Shown here one piece after another: positions 52,347 through 60,993 of a stretch of 64,000 bases of DNA. This stretch comes from Olavius algarvensis Delta 4 endosymbiont. Lineage in GTDB: Bacteria > Desulfobacterota > Desulfobacteria > Desulfobacterales > CAJINA01. The position numbers and the translations under genes were made by a program. The notes under the pieces are model-generated. The model had not been told where the DNA came from, did not search any database, and saw only the letters and a list, made by a program, of their open reading frames with translations. The DNA is taken from contig CAJINA010000188.1 of the NCBI GenBank assembly GCA_905176665.1, positions 62,001-126,000 on the forward strand, given 5' to 3'. The stretch's first letter is position 1. Each line of letters begins with the position of its first letter.

Positions 52347-54296
52347 TTATTGCAAAGGTACCAGTTCGATAGCCTTCGCAGTTGCCGGGCGTCCTGGCTC
52401 GACGACATAGGTCTTTACGTAAGGGTTGAATCCCTTCGCATGGATCTCGACTTCATACTCCCCGGCGGGCAACCCGAAAAAATGAAAATAGTTTTTAGAA
52501 CAAAAATTAATGCTTAAGAAAAATGGGTGAAAGGGAGTAACTGCCCCATACTCTATGGGCCGGACAGTGCTCTCGATACCGGTGCCCTTCAACGTCACCT
52601 TTTGAATGACCACCGGCCGGTCGTTGGGCCGGTATTGTTCAGCCGGCATGCCGGCCGGCCGGTCTTCAGCGTCCTGTCGCGCAACGACGTGACCGTAGAC
52701 CATGCCATCCGGCCTGAATGTAAAATTCAGATAGCCGGTTTCATTATCTGTAATTGAGACCGGCACATGATGTCTATCGGCCTTTGCTGCAGCGGCCATC
52801 AAGCTGGCGGTATACCTACCGACCGGAAAGGGCCCGACTCGGCGGCCGCTGTCATCCGGGCTGAGATGGGTCTCGATTGCCGGCGCCACTACGTCGTCAG
52901 GCTGCAGGAAAAGGATTGGTCGGGGGCGACTACCCTCAAGTGGATAATTAAAGGAAAAGTCAATTTTTAGATACCCCCCGGCCTGCTCTTCTGCAAGCGT
53001 ACCCTTCGCAAACGCATTGATGATGGTATTGTACTGAGTCATCACGGCCGGGCTGTTCAAGATGCTGGTATGGTCCTCATCGAACACATAGTTCATCTTG
53101 GCCTCGGTCTGGGGCCGCCAGTCCATAATGCTGGCCAGAGTGATCGTACCGTCGTTGTTGGATGTGAAAGGATTACGGCTTCCCCGGTGTCCGCTAAACA
53201 TGTAGAAACTGACGGCGGCCGGCATCTTGTCCCTGTACAGCGACTGGAGGAAATCCCCCTCCGGTTGCATATCGATCCAGCTGGGAATCACCGCCGGAGA
53301 TTGTTTGACGCCATATTCAGCCATCCGGTCACCGCCCCATGGCGTTGCAAGTGAAATAAAAAGCTTAATATAGGGCGTCGCGCGATAGTAATCCATGATC
53401 AACGATCGCGCCACCAGCCCCCCCATGCTGTGGGCAGTAATATACAGCGTATCGAATCGGTATTTAAGCTGGAGATTGAACAGTTTCCAGAACAGCAGAT
53501 ACGCTGTACTCTTAAGCCTGACGCCGGTCGGATAGTAAAACAGCCAGGGCTGAAAGCGCTCCCGGTCCAGGCTGTTGATCAGGTAGTCCCACCCCGTCGG
53601 CGTTCCGGCGGCACCGTGGATGAATAGGATCGGTATCTTATCCGAATCGTACTTCTCTAAAAAATAGATATTGCCGCCGATTTCTTTAAAAAATTCAAGC
53701 GGCTGCCAGAATCCCCGACTGCCGTTCGCCGCGGAAAAACGCGCATCGTCCAACGTCACCATCGCGCCGGCCTGGCGGCTGAGAAGCTTGCGGGGCTTGT
53801 CTGGTGAGATATCGAATCCCTGGGGCAGGTCAATCGCGGTGCCCGCATCCGGAACTACAAAGTTGATCTCGAGCACCACGCCTCCGGCCGGCGCAGCAAC
53901 CAGCTTGGGTTCTCCGTACTGTCCGGCCGGCTCGCCCATATCGTAAATCAAATTACTGTTGTGGTCCCAGTACGCACACACATAATAATTCCCCTGGGCA
54001 ACCATAAGCTCATATTCACCGGCCCCGTGTAAAACCGCATAATGCGCAACCGTCCTTTCCCCGTTTTGCAGAGAATAGGCCACAACCACGAGTTTGCCTT
54101 TTTCAGAAGGCCCGGTCGCGATTTGGCCCACCAGTACCGTAGATGCCAGGCTCTGCTTTACTTCCTGTTTCAATTTAACCATGGTGCAACCGGCCATGAA
54201 GAAACTGATCATGACCAGGGCCAGCCCCACCCGATTCAGGCATATCCTTTTACCGGCATCATGCATATTATTGGTCGAAAGAATTTGTCTAACCAT
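52347..54296 (-). CDS. Lipoprotein alpha/beta hydrolase (lipase/esterase-like)
   Basis: 649 residues from ATG 54296 (AGGG five bases upstream). A hydrophobic segment ends in a lipobox FMAGC. Residues about 45-165 form a beta-rich domain before the hydrolase. The hydrolase part has ILFIHGAAGTPTGWDYL, ITAHSMGGLVARSLI (Ser nucleophile), FISLATPWGGDRMAEYG and a His in FDEDHTSILNSP. The C-terminal 200 residues look like two beta-sandwich domains (GYLNFTFRPDGMVYGHVV, LPAGEYEVEIHAKGF). An outer-membrane-anchored lipase with added binding domains is inferred. Confidence 0.85.
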   Translation of the reverse strand: MVRQILSTNNMHDAGKRICLNRVGLALVMISFFMAGCTMVKLKQEVKQSLASTVLVGQIATGPSEKGKLVVVAYSLQNGERTVAHYAVLHGAGEYELMVAQGNYYVCAYWDHNSNLIYDMGEPAGQYGEPKLVAAPAGGVVLEINFVVPDAGTAIDLPQGFDISPDKPRKLLSRQAGAMVTLDDARFSAANGSRGFWQPLEFFKEIGGNIYFLEKYDSDKIPILFIHGAAGTPTGWDYLINSLDRERFQPWLFYYPTGVRLKSTAYLLFWKLFNLQLKYRFDTLYITAHSMGGLVARSLIMDYYRATPYIKLFISLATPWGGDRMAEYGVKQSPAVIPSWIDMQPEGDFLQSLYRDKMPAAVSFYMFSGHRGSRNPFTSNNDGTITLASIMDWRPQTEAKMNYVFDEDHTSILNSPAVMTQYNTIINAFAKGTLAEEQAGGYLKIDFSFNYPLEGSRPRPILFLQPDDVVAPAIETHLSPDDSGRRVGPFPVGRYTASLMAAAAKADRHHVPVSITDNETGYLNFTFRPDGMVYGHVVARQDAEDRPAGMPAEQYRPNDRPVVIQKVTLKGTGIESTVRPIEYGAVTPFHPFFLSINFCSKNYFHFFGLPAGEYEVEIHAKGFNPYVKTYVVEPGRPATAKAIELVPLQ

Positions 54297-54340
54297 GCAT
54301 ACCCTGCAATAGAATTGATGTTCGGCTAAATCAACTATAC

Positions 54341-55009
54341 TCAGGTTTTCTTAAACGGTTTGGTTATTAGCTTATACAAATTTCTGGGTGTATATACAAA
54401 GGTAAACATGAAATAGTGCTTCCAGTCTGCGCTGGTGCCCCTGAAAGTCATGTTCTGCGTGATCTGCCACATGGTGGCGAAAGATGGTAAGATAAAGGAT
54501 TTCCGGGATCCACCCACCTCTTCAAGTGTAGGATCAGCCTGAAGTCTCTCTAAAAATACCAATACCTCTGTAAGCTCAACCCGGGAGGCCGTGTCGTCCA
54601 ACGACCGGTAGCAGATCCGCCCTTCCGAATTGATGATATAAATAGCCGGATAGGCAATCCCCGCATGCTCAAATGGATTAAGCAGATGGTATAACTTTAC
54701 GACTTTTTTATCGGTGTCGCACAGGAGTTCGAAAGGCAACCTCGCCGCCTGCCGGAACCCGGCCGACCGCTCGGGTGTGTCCACTGACAAGGCCACCACC
54801 TGGGTGTTGGCCTGTTCGATCCGATCGATGTTCTTCTTCAGACCAGCCAACTGGCTGACACAAAAAGGTCACCAGTGCCCCCGGTAAAAAAGAAGCATGA
54901 CATTGCGGCCGGTACTCAGGGCCTGTTGGAGATGGAAGGTTTCTGCACTTGAATTCAGTACCTCAAAATCAGGTGCAGCTTCTCCGACGTCAGGAATGTT
55001 GGGATTCAT
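54341..55009 (-). CDS. Selenoprotein: peroxiredoxin-like (AhpC/TSA) with UxxC active site
   Basis: Reading from ATG 55009 (AAGGA six bases upstream) the frame meets TGA as codon 47 (54871-54869) and continues open to 54341, giving 222 residues. The sequence around the TGA is FYRGHW-TGA-PFC, where relatives have FYRG-x-WCPxC; the TGA replaces the peroxidatic/redox Cys. The part after it is typical AhpC/TSA-like: LAGLKKNIDRIEQANTQVVALSVDT, LLCDTDKKVVKLYHLL and AYPAIYIINSEGRICYR. A SECIS-type hairpin follows the TGA. Translation of UGA as selenocysteine needs SelA-D from elsewhere in the genome. It would reduce peroxides or disulfides. The last 45 residues are an extension of unknown role. Confidence 0.88.
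54844..54871 (-). promoter_or_regulatory. SECIS element candidate for codon 47 UGA
   Basis: Starting at the TGA (54871-54869), 11 bases later comes CAGCC-AGTT-GGCTG (54857-54844), a five-pair stem with a four-base loop containing GU. The stem-to-UGA distance and the GU in the apical loop match the bacterial SelB-binding element, which lies just inside the coding region. GAC next to the UGA can also pair with the GUC after the stem. Confidence 0.75.
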
Positions 55010-55055
55010 GGTAGGTCCTTATTCCGCCTAAAGCTGTGCATTGATGTATTTGTTT

Positions 55056-56219
55056 TCATTCCAGGTGTCTTTGTAAATATTTTTTAAAAACGTTTAACAT
55101 GCCGTCCCAATCGGTATCGTCAAACCCTTTCAGAAAAGGCGCCAGGTCCGCCAGCAGATCCTGGTTGCCGGCCTGCCAGTATCCCATGGCCATAAAATCG
55201 GGCATCTCAAAGTAATTCGGCGGGGCATAATAGTTATATCCCGGCGGACCGTCGCGTCCGGTATAGAAACCCAGCGTCCTGCGGGGCGGCGCGAGAAGTC
55301 CGGCAAAATCGGCCAGGGGATGATCCGGTTCGAGAAAAACCGGGTAAAATTCAATTTCCGCCCCGCCGGCATGGCGGCCATAGACGAGATCCATCGCCCA
55401 GAGCCAGGGTTTTTCATCCGGATCGATCAGGTAGGATACGTCGTTAAAAAAGGGAACCGCCCGGTGCGGTATCGGCACGGACTCGCCGCCGTCAAGATAA
55501 AGTTCATTGCTCCGGAACGCCGCCGCCAACGAGGGTGCCTGGTCTGCGGGAAAATCCCGCCCGGGAACATACGTGGCCTGATGGTTGTGCTGGGCCAGCG
55601 TCAGCAGGCGCAATTGTCTCTGGCCATCAAAGGCCAGGATAGCGGCTGTATGCACGTCCAACCGATGCCAGCGCCTTTGATCGCCACCGGCCACCCGTGA
55701 CCCCAGAGCTGCCAGGCGACTGATCTCATGCGCCAAACCGCTCCAATCGAATACCGGGTTGTATTTGATGTAGATCCAGTTTTCGTCCGCGTTTACCGGG
55801 CTGCGGTCACGGAACACCTGCACGTACAATGGGGCGGGGTTGGCCGGCTTTATCTCGCCCGCCTCTAAAAAGGCGCCACATTGATCTTCATACTTCAGTG
55901 CCGCGACATCTTCAGGCTTTGGAGATACCATCAATGTAAGGCCATTGGAGTGGTTCACCAATTTGGACTGTGCCAGGTATTGATCGAAGGCGATCGGCTG
56001 CCAGCTATCCGGATGCACCCATATCCTGGGCATGAAACGCACTGCCAATTCTTGAATATCGGTCGGGACCGGATAGACCTGGTGCGCCTGCATGTAGGCC
56101 TTCTTGGCCGGGTGAACCCAGGCAACGAATTCGTCGCATTGCGTGGCTGAGGCAGAAGCTACGCAAACTGAAATCCCCAAGAAAAGCAACAGTAAAATGT
56201 GCGTCCATTTGGTGGTCAT
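55056..56219 (-). CDS. Exported protein of unknown function
   Basis: 387 residues from ATG 56219; a signal peptide is predicted, cleaved near ASA-TQ. The mature protein is rich in Trp, Tyr and Pro with segments such as MPRIWVHPDSWQPIAF, NWIYIKYNPVFDWSGLAHEI, RWHRLDVHTAAILAFDG and GFYTGRDGPPGYNYYAPPNYFEM. I do not recognise the family; the repeated aromatic and His residues suggest a secreted enzyme or binding protein. It is 47 bases upstream of the selenoprotein gene on the same strand and could be co-transcribed. Confidence 0.75.
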   Translation of the reverse strand: MTTKWTHILLLLFLGISVCVASASATQCDEFVAWVHPAKKAYMQAHQVYPVPTDIQELAVRFMPRIWVHPDSWQPIAFDQYLAQSKLVNHSNGLTLMVSPKPEDVAALKYEDQCGAFLEAGEIKPANPAPLYVQVFRDRSPVNADENWIYIKYNPVFDWSGLAHEISRLAALGSRVAGGDQRRWHRLDVHTAAILAFDGQRQLRLLTLAQHNHQATYVPGRDFPADQAPSLAAAFRSNELYLDGGESVPIPHRAVPFFNDVSYLIDPDEKPWLWAMDLVYGRHAGGAEIEFYPVFLEPDHPLADFAGLLAPPRRTLGFYTGRDGPPGYNYYAPPNYFEMPDFMAMGYWQAGNQDLLADLAPFLKGFDDTDWDGMLNVFKKYLQRHLE

Positions 56220-56336
56220 ACCATCGATCCGGTCTTGATTTTCATTGTGTGAAAGTGACACAAACTACTGAAAATATAAGGGCGGCTGCTGCTTTTTCAA
56301 GCGGCAAAGAGGAATTGGATATCCACAAATGAGTGA

Positions 56337-57161
56337 TCAGGCTTTATCGAGAATTTTGATCTCCCGCTGCGGAAAGGGGATATCGATTTCAGCCGTTTTC
56401 AGAGCTGAAAAAATGGCGGCATTGGCCCGGTAGCGGGTGTCAAAATAACGGTTCGTGGGCGCCCAGAAACGGATACCGATATTGATGCTGCTGTCGGCAA
56501 AGTCCTCGATCCCCACCTGGGGTGGTTTATCTGCACTGACTCCGTCGGTATCAGACAGGGCTTTCTGAATCACCCCAATAGCCTTTTCGGGATCGCTGTC
56601 ATACGAAATCCCGACGGTTTCCTCTGCCAGGGTATCCGCCTGTGAGTTGTGAATGATCTCGCCGATTATATGTTTATTGGGAATCGCTATTTGCACATCA
56701 TCTTCATCGGCCAGCAGGGTGTAGGCCAGATGGACCTCCTTGACCAGGCCAGCCACCCCCTTTACCTGGATCGTATCACCCACGATAAAGGGACGTGTCA
56801 GGATGATGTTGAGTCCGGCCCCGTAGTTAGACAGCAGCCCCTGCATGGCCAGGCCGGCACCTAAACCAAGGGCACCGATGGCAGCTACGAAGGGTGTCAC
56901 GCTGATGCCGACTTTACCCAGGGCGATTACAGCCGCCATGACGATAATCGTCAGCTTGGCGGCACTGGAGGCAAACCGACTGAGGGTAATATCCAGTTCC
57001 TTTTTCTCGCACAACTTTAAAACGATGTCGCCGACTTTCCGGCCGACAAGAATGCCCAGAACAAGGATGATGAGTGCTCCGAGGATCTGGAAGCTGTAAG
57101 TAACGAAAAATTCCGTGATCATGTTATAAATGGCTTGAGCCTGCTGAATTTCATTTTCCAT
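56337..57161 (-). CDS. mscS: Small-conductance mechanosensitive channel (MscS)
   Basis: 274 residues, ATG with AGGTGG upstream. Three membrane helices at the N-terminus; the pore helix is VAAIGALGLGAGLAMQGLLSNYGAGLNIILTRPFIVGDTIQVKG, matching the Gly/Ala-packed TM3 of MscS. The beta domain follows (VHLAYTLLADEDDVQIAIPNKHIIGEIIHN) and a C-terminal alpha/beta domain ending before residue 274. It opens under osmotic downshock. Confidence 0.94.
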   Translation of the reverse strand: MENEIQQAQAIYNMITEFFVTYSFQILGALIILVLGILVGRKVGDIVLKLCEKKELDITLSRFASSAAKLTIIVMAAVIALGKVGISVTPFVAAIGALGLGAGLAMQGLLSNYGAGLNIILTRPFIVGDTIQVKGVAGLVKEVHLAYTLLADEDDVQIAIPNKHIIGEIIHNSQADTLAEETVGISYDSDPEKAIGVIQKALSDTDGVSADKPPQVGIEDFADSSINIGIRFWAPTNRYFDTRYRANAAIFSALKTAEIDIPFPQREIKILDKA

Positions 57162-57186
57162 TGGACCACCTGACAGAAATAGGTTT

Positions 57187-57332
57187 TAGAAGCCATCTCA
57201 GAAAAGTCTTTTAGCCCAAACTCGGCGTTGGGCGCTCGGTTCAAGTCCTCGAAATACTCCAGTATTCCTCCGGGTTGAACCTCGCGGCCGCCTTGATTTT
57301 GAACCAAAATCCGTTTTTTGAGATAGCTTCTA
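57187..57332. repeat. Family R element, copy R9
   Basis: 146 bases just upstream of mscS. Outer arms TAGAAGCCATCTCAGAAAA (57187-57205) and TTTTTTGAGATAGCTTCTA (57314-57332) pair at 17 of 19. Inner arm CGGTTCAA with TTGAACC, and central stem AATACT-cc-AGTATT. Core CGGCGTTGGGCG and GCGGCCGCCTTG are present. Confidence 0.9.
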
Positions 57333-57463
57333 GTCAATCAAATTTGCTTGGCTGACGCGGATCATAATCTGTTTTATATTAGAGCATTGCGGGTTGCCGC
57401 AGAGGATATTTCATATACTTAGTGATTCTAACGCATATTAATTATGCAGGCAAGCCAAGTCCT

Positions 57464-57638
57464 TAGAAGCTATCTCAAATACGCCTTTTTACCCAATCTC
57501 GGCGTTGGGCGCAAATATCAAAGCTTCGAAATACCATATGTATTTACCACGCAAGGCATTGGCTTCGCTGGCACCTCCGATTTTATATTTACGGCCGCCT
57601 TGACCTTGGACAAAAATCCATATTTGAGATAGCTTCTA
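57464..57638. repeat. Family R element, copy R10 (with 30-base nested insertion)
   Basis: 175 bases before the alkaline phosphatase gene. Outer arms TAGAAGCTATCTCAAATA (57464-57481) and TATTTGAGATAGCTTCTA (57621-57638) are perfect 18-base complements. Core CCCAATCTCGGCGTTGGGCG and GCCGCCTTGACCTTGGAC. The central hairpin is AATAC-cat-at-GTATT, then the insert TACCACGCAAGGCATTGGC... precedes CTCCG, at the same site as in R6. The 131 bases between R9 and R10 hold only a small GCATA/TATGC hairpin and no gene. Confidence 0.88.
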
Positions 57639-57680
57639 CTTAAATAGAATTTTTAATGATAAACCTCTCAGAGGTTCGAC

Positions 57681-59117
57681 ATGAACAGATTTAGAAAGCT
57701 AATCGGTTTCTTCTTATTCCTACTATTCATCACCACCACTGCCCATGCCGGCAAACCGAAATATATATTCTATTTCATCGGGGATGGGATGGGGTTTGCC
57801 CATCGGCAGCTGGCTGAACTCTTTTTAAAGGAAAAGGAGAAAGACCCGACCCGCAAACTGGTCATGAACTCATTGGATGTGACCGGCGTCATTGCAACTC
57901 ACTCAGCCAACTCGTTGATCACAGATTCAGCCGCCGCCGGCACCGCCCTGGCATCCGGCGTCAAAACCAACAATGGTGTCATCGGCAAGGACCTGGCCGG
58001 TAACGATGTTACAACGCTCATCGATGCCGCCGAAGCCAAAGGAATGGCCACCGGTATTATTACCACCACCCGCTTGACTCATGCTACGCCTGCCGCTTTT
58101 GTTGCGCATAATATTAGCAGGCACAACGAAGCCGAAATCGCGGTGGATTTTTTAACAAGCGAGGTGGAGTTTCTGGCCGGGGGTGGGATTCGGTATTTTA
58201 TCCCTTCCAACTCTCGCTCAGGGCTTAAAGATGTCCGTGGCAATGACCTCTATTCAAAAAGAAAGGACAAAATCAACCTCGTAGGCAAATTTAAGAATAA
58301 AGGATACCGAACTTATATCGGTTTGAAGGGGGCAAAAGATTTTACCAAGGCAGACTTCTCCAAAATTGAACATGTATTAGCCCTCTTTGACAATTCCCAT
58401 TTGTCCTATGAGATCGAAAGAAGGCACAAGTACAAACATATTCCTTCCCTGGGCAGGCTGGTGGAATCCGGCATTGAAGTTCTTCAACAAGATCCCGATG
58501 GATTCTTCATGGTCATCGAAGGTGGCCGCATCGATCATGCCGCGCATGCAAACGATACCGTCAGTGTTATCTACGATACCCTTGCCCTTGACGAGGCTGT
58601 CAAGGAGGCGCACGACTTTTATAGAAACCACAAAAGTGAAACGCTTATCGTGGTAGTAGCGGATCACGAAACGGGTGGGTTGGGACTTGGCAGTGATACC
58701 CACGGGTATCGCCTCAATCTGTCTACACTTTTCAATACCAGGGTATCTGTGGAGGACACTCTAAGTGGATCAAATACGTATAAAGGCAACAAATCAAGAT
58801 TTATCTACTTCTTAGACACAGAATTCGGTTTGACCAACCTCTCTCAAAAAGAGAAGGCAAAACTTAAAAAAAGCATGTCAGATGCTGATGCAGGAAGAAA
58901 GGTTGGATACTACAACTACATGAGCCCGGTTGCTTTGACTTCCGCACACATCCTTTCCGAAAGAGCCAATATCAGTTGGACCACTACCATTCATACAGGC
59001 ACCGCTATTCCTACCTCTGCTACTGGTGTTGGAGCCCAAAGGTTTTCAAGGTGGCTGGATAACACGCAGGTTGCCTTGATCCTGGCCGATTTGATGGGGT
59101 TTCAACTGCATCAATGA
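57681..59117 (+). CDS. Alkaline phosphatase (PhoA family)
   Basis: 478 residues, ATG with AGAGG upstream. Signal peptide cleaved near residue 24 (AHA-GK). PhoA-type motifs: FIGDGMGFAHRQ (metal Asp), LITDSAAAGTALASGVKTNNG (Ser nucleophile), EGGRIDHAAHANDT (metal ligands), VVVADHETGGLGLG and the C-terminal WTTTIHTGTAIPTSATG (metal His). Periplasmic enzyme that frees phosphate from monoesters. No Pho box was obvious. Downstream converging fragment overlaps its end by seven bases. Confidence 0.93.
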   Translation: MNRFRKLIGFFLFLLFITTTAHAGKPKYIFYFIGDGMGFAHRQLAELFLKEKEKDPTRKLVMNSLDVTGVIATHSANSLITDSAAAGTALASGVKTNNGVIGKDLAGNDVTTLIDAAEAKGMATGIITTTRLTHATPAAFVAHNISRHNEAEIAVDFLTSEVEFLAGGGIRYFIPSNSRSGLKDVRGNDLYSKRKDKINLVGKFKNKGYRTYIGLKGAKDFTKADFSKIEHVLALFDNSHLSYEIERRHKYKHIPSLGRLVESGIEVLQQDPDGFFMVIEGGRIDHAAHANDTVSVIYDTLALDEAVKEAHDFYRNHKSETLIVVVADHETGGLGLGSDTHGYRLNLSTLFNTRVSVEDTLSGSNTYKGNKSRFIYFLDTEFGLTNLSQKEKAKLKKSMSDADAGRKVGYYNYMSPVALTSAHILSERANISWTTTIHTGTAIPTSATGVGAQRFSRWLDNTQVALILADLMGFQLHQ

Positions 59118-59725
59118 CGCCCCAGGTTTATGGCAATATAGATATTATCGCGATCTACCGTGGGCCGTTGCAGCCTACCAATCATGGTGCCCACCGCTTT
59201 TGAGACGTAATCTCTTAGTTCGTCAGTATTGGTATACTTTTCAGCGCTAACCGCATACTTTCCACCCGCCAAAAATTGAAGAATCGCGTCTGTAAAAAAA
59301 CCGTTTTCTATTTCATCGCTTTCATAGGAAAACTCGCCCCCTCGACTGGAAGAAAAGACGATCGCCCCGGACCGACGGGCCAGTTCATCGTACACATAGC
59401 GATCAAGATCATAGAGATATGGCCGATTTACCTTATTCTTGAATTCCCTGCCAAAGACTCTATTGGCTCGGGTTGTACGAGCAGAAAATCCCAGACTGCC
59501 GGCCAAGGCATAGTGGGTATTCTCTACCCCATCATCAATCTCACCCGATTCACAGGTGTCCATAAAAGTTAGCTTTTGGGACGTTTGGACATCGTTTATA
59601 AGCTCCTTGAAAATTCCAACAAGTGTTATCAATCTTGTTTTTACCTCTGGTCTGATAGGCTCCCTTGATAGGTCAAGAATATAGGAAATTACGAGACTAA
59701 TTAAACTGAATAGGCGATCATTCAC
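59111..59725 (-). pseudogene. C-terminal fragment of caspase-family (C14) protein
   Basis: 204 residues from GTG 59725, overlapping the upstream stop (GTGA). It shows the Cys half of a caspase fold: TFMDTCESGEIDDG (catalytic Cys in the D-x-C-x-SG motif), RRSGAIVFSSSRGGEFSYES and GFFTDAILQFLAGGKY. The catalytic His half expected 50-80 residues before is absent; the first 40 residues have no similarity to the family. I read it as a decayed remnant of a larger caspase-domain (often WD40-caspase) protein, though the start overlap leaves room for a functional short form. Confidence 0.6.
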
Positions 59726-60609
59726 TGCACAATCCCAGGAACGGACCGCTCCAGATAGCTGACCAGGTCTTCGGGTGCATAGCCAAGGACATAGGCCCGC
59801 TCGCTTGATAAGGAAACATCCGGCGAACGTGGGGCCGGCATGGGCAGGTCCTTTGCAAGCATCGGTTTCAACAACGCATGATCCGCCTTAAGGACATCGG
59901 CAATAAGGCATCCCATGGAAAACCGGGACAAACGACGGCGCCCGCCCAAATGCAGCAACACACCAGGTTGCTTCAAAGCCATGAGCAGACCGGAGGCGGC
60001 ACTTTCCGTATCAACCGCTGTCCGGAACTCGTCCGTGAACAAAATCAACCGTTCCTTGTTACGCAGGGTTCTTACCATGTGAGCAAGGAAACCTGATTCA
60101 AACCCAGGGGCGGCACCAAGCATCAGCGGCATCCGGTAGATGGTGGCTTTCGAGTAAATCTCGCGTACTGCCTCCTCAGCAGCAGCTTTGTGTTCTCCAT
60201 AAACGCAGATCGGTGAAACCGGGTCGTCTTCGTAGTATGGAGCGTCCTTTCCGTTGAAAACCAGGTCCGATGAGGTAAACACCAGGGGAATTTTTGACGC
60301 AGCGCATAGTTGGGCGATTTCGACAGTTGCTTGCAGATTGATCAGCCTGCTTTTCTCCGGCTGCTGCTCGCAGCTATTGGGTTTAGAAAAAGCAGCGGTA
60401 TGGATGACCGCCTGGGGTTGGACCTTTTGGAAGCATTGTGCGATTTGTTTAGTATCCGCTAAATCAAGCTTGATCGGCGTCACATACGGCACCATGACCT
60501 CGTTTTGAAAGCAGGTGCCGTACACATCATAGGCTTGCTCGGCCTGCAGACAGAGGGCATGGCCCAATAGTCCACTTGCGCCTGTTATGAGGAGTTTCTC
60601 TTTGGGCAT
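59722..60609 (-). CDS. RmlD-like sugar-nucleotide reductase (extended SDR)
   Basis: 295 residues, ATG with AAGGAGG upstream. N-terminal LLITGASGLLGHALCLQAE (nucleotide-binding GxxGxxG), VIHTAAFSKPNSCEQQPEKS, VFTSSDLVFNGKDAPYYEDDPVSPICVYGEHKAAAEE (YGEHK catalytic pair) and RMPLMLG. This is the dTDP-4-dehydrorhamnose reductase/MAT2B group, without other rhamnose genes nearby; the sugar is unknown. Confidence 0.86.
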   Translation of the reverse strand: MPKEKLLITGASGLLGHALCLQAEQAYDVYGTCFQNEVMVPYVTPIKLDLADTKQIAQCFQKVQPQAVIHTAAFSKPNSCEQQPEKSRLINLQATVEIAQLCAASKIPLVFTSSDLVFNGKDAPYYEDDPVSPICVYGEHKAAAEEAVREIYSKATIYRMPLMLGAAPGFESGFLAHMVRTLRNKERLILFTDEFRTAVDTESAASGLLMALKQPGVLLHLGGRRRLSRFSMGCLIADVLKADHALLKPMLAKDLPMPAPRSPDVSLSSERAYVLGYAPEDLVSYLERSVPGIVQ

Positions 60610-60993
60610 CAGCCCTCCTTGATCCCTTCTGGCAGAGAAGAAAGTTCGATCCGACCTAAAATCAGAAAAGCTTTTAGACAGGATTTCTAAGATCTGTTTT
60701 CAATTTCCGGATGAAATTGAAAACGATGCAATCCGCTTTCGCGGAGTTTAACCACCTCATATTAAGTGGTATCTCTACAGTACCTTTTAAGTTAACCGCT
60801 ATCACATGGCGCAAACTTAATTTGCCGAAGGCAATGGCAACGTATTGGCTGCCATCAGGGCAGCCAATACAGGTTTTAAATCCGGTAAATCCTGTAGAAT
60901 GTTTTCAAGCCGAATAGGCGCAATCCTGTCAAAGAAAGACTTTGATCTCCCTGCCCTTCCTGATCTCCGACCTGTGTCTTCTGAATTCCGTGT
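60610..60993. other. 384-base gap with a cluster of five hairpins
   Basis: No coding frame is supported. Hairpins in order: 60696-60724 (perfect 12-pair stem GTTTTCAATTTC/GAAATTGAAAAC, loop CGGAT), 60732-60745 (TCCGC-TTTC-GCGGA), 60751-60770 (ACCAC/GTGGT), 60822-60834 (TTGCC-GAA-GGCAA) and 60842-60870 (perfect 12-pair stem GTATTGGCTGCC/GGCAGCCAATAC, loop ATCAG). They lie between the E1 fusion gene and the RmlD-like gene on the minus strand. The bases after them are AT-poor and show repeated AATCCTGT motifs. Confidence 0.7.

Noticed and set aside
54869..54871. TGA as a nonsense mutation making a pseudogene
   Set aside because: It replaces precisely the Cys of the WCPxC motif, the sequence after it is well conserved over 170 residues and a SECIS-like hairpin follows.
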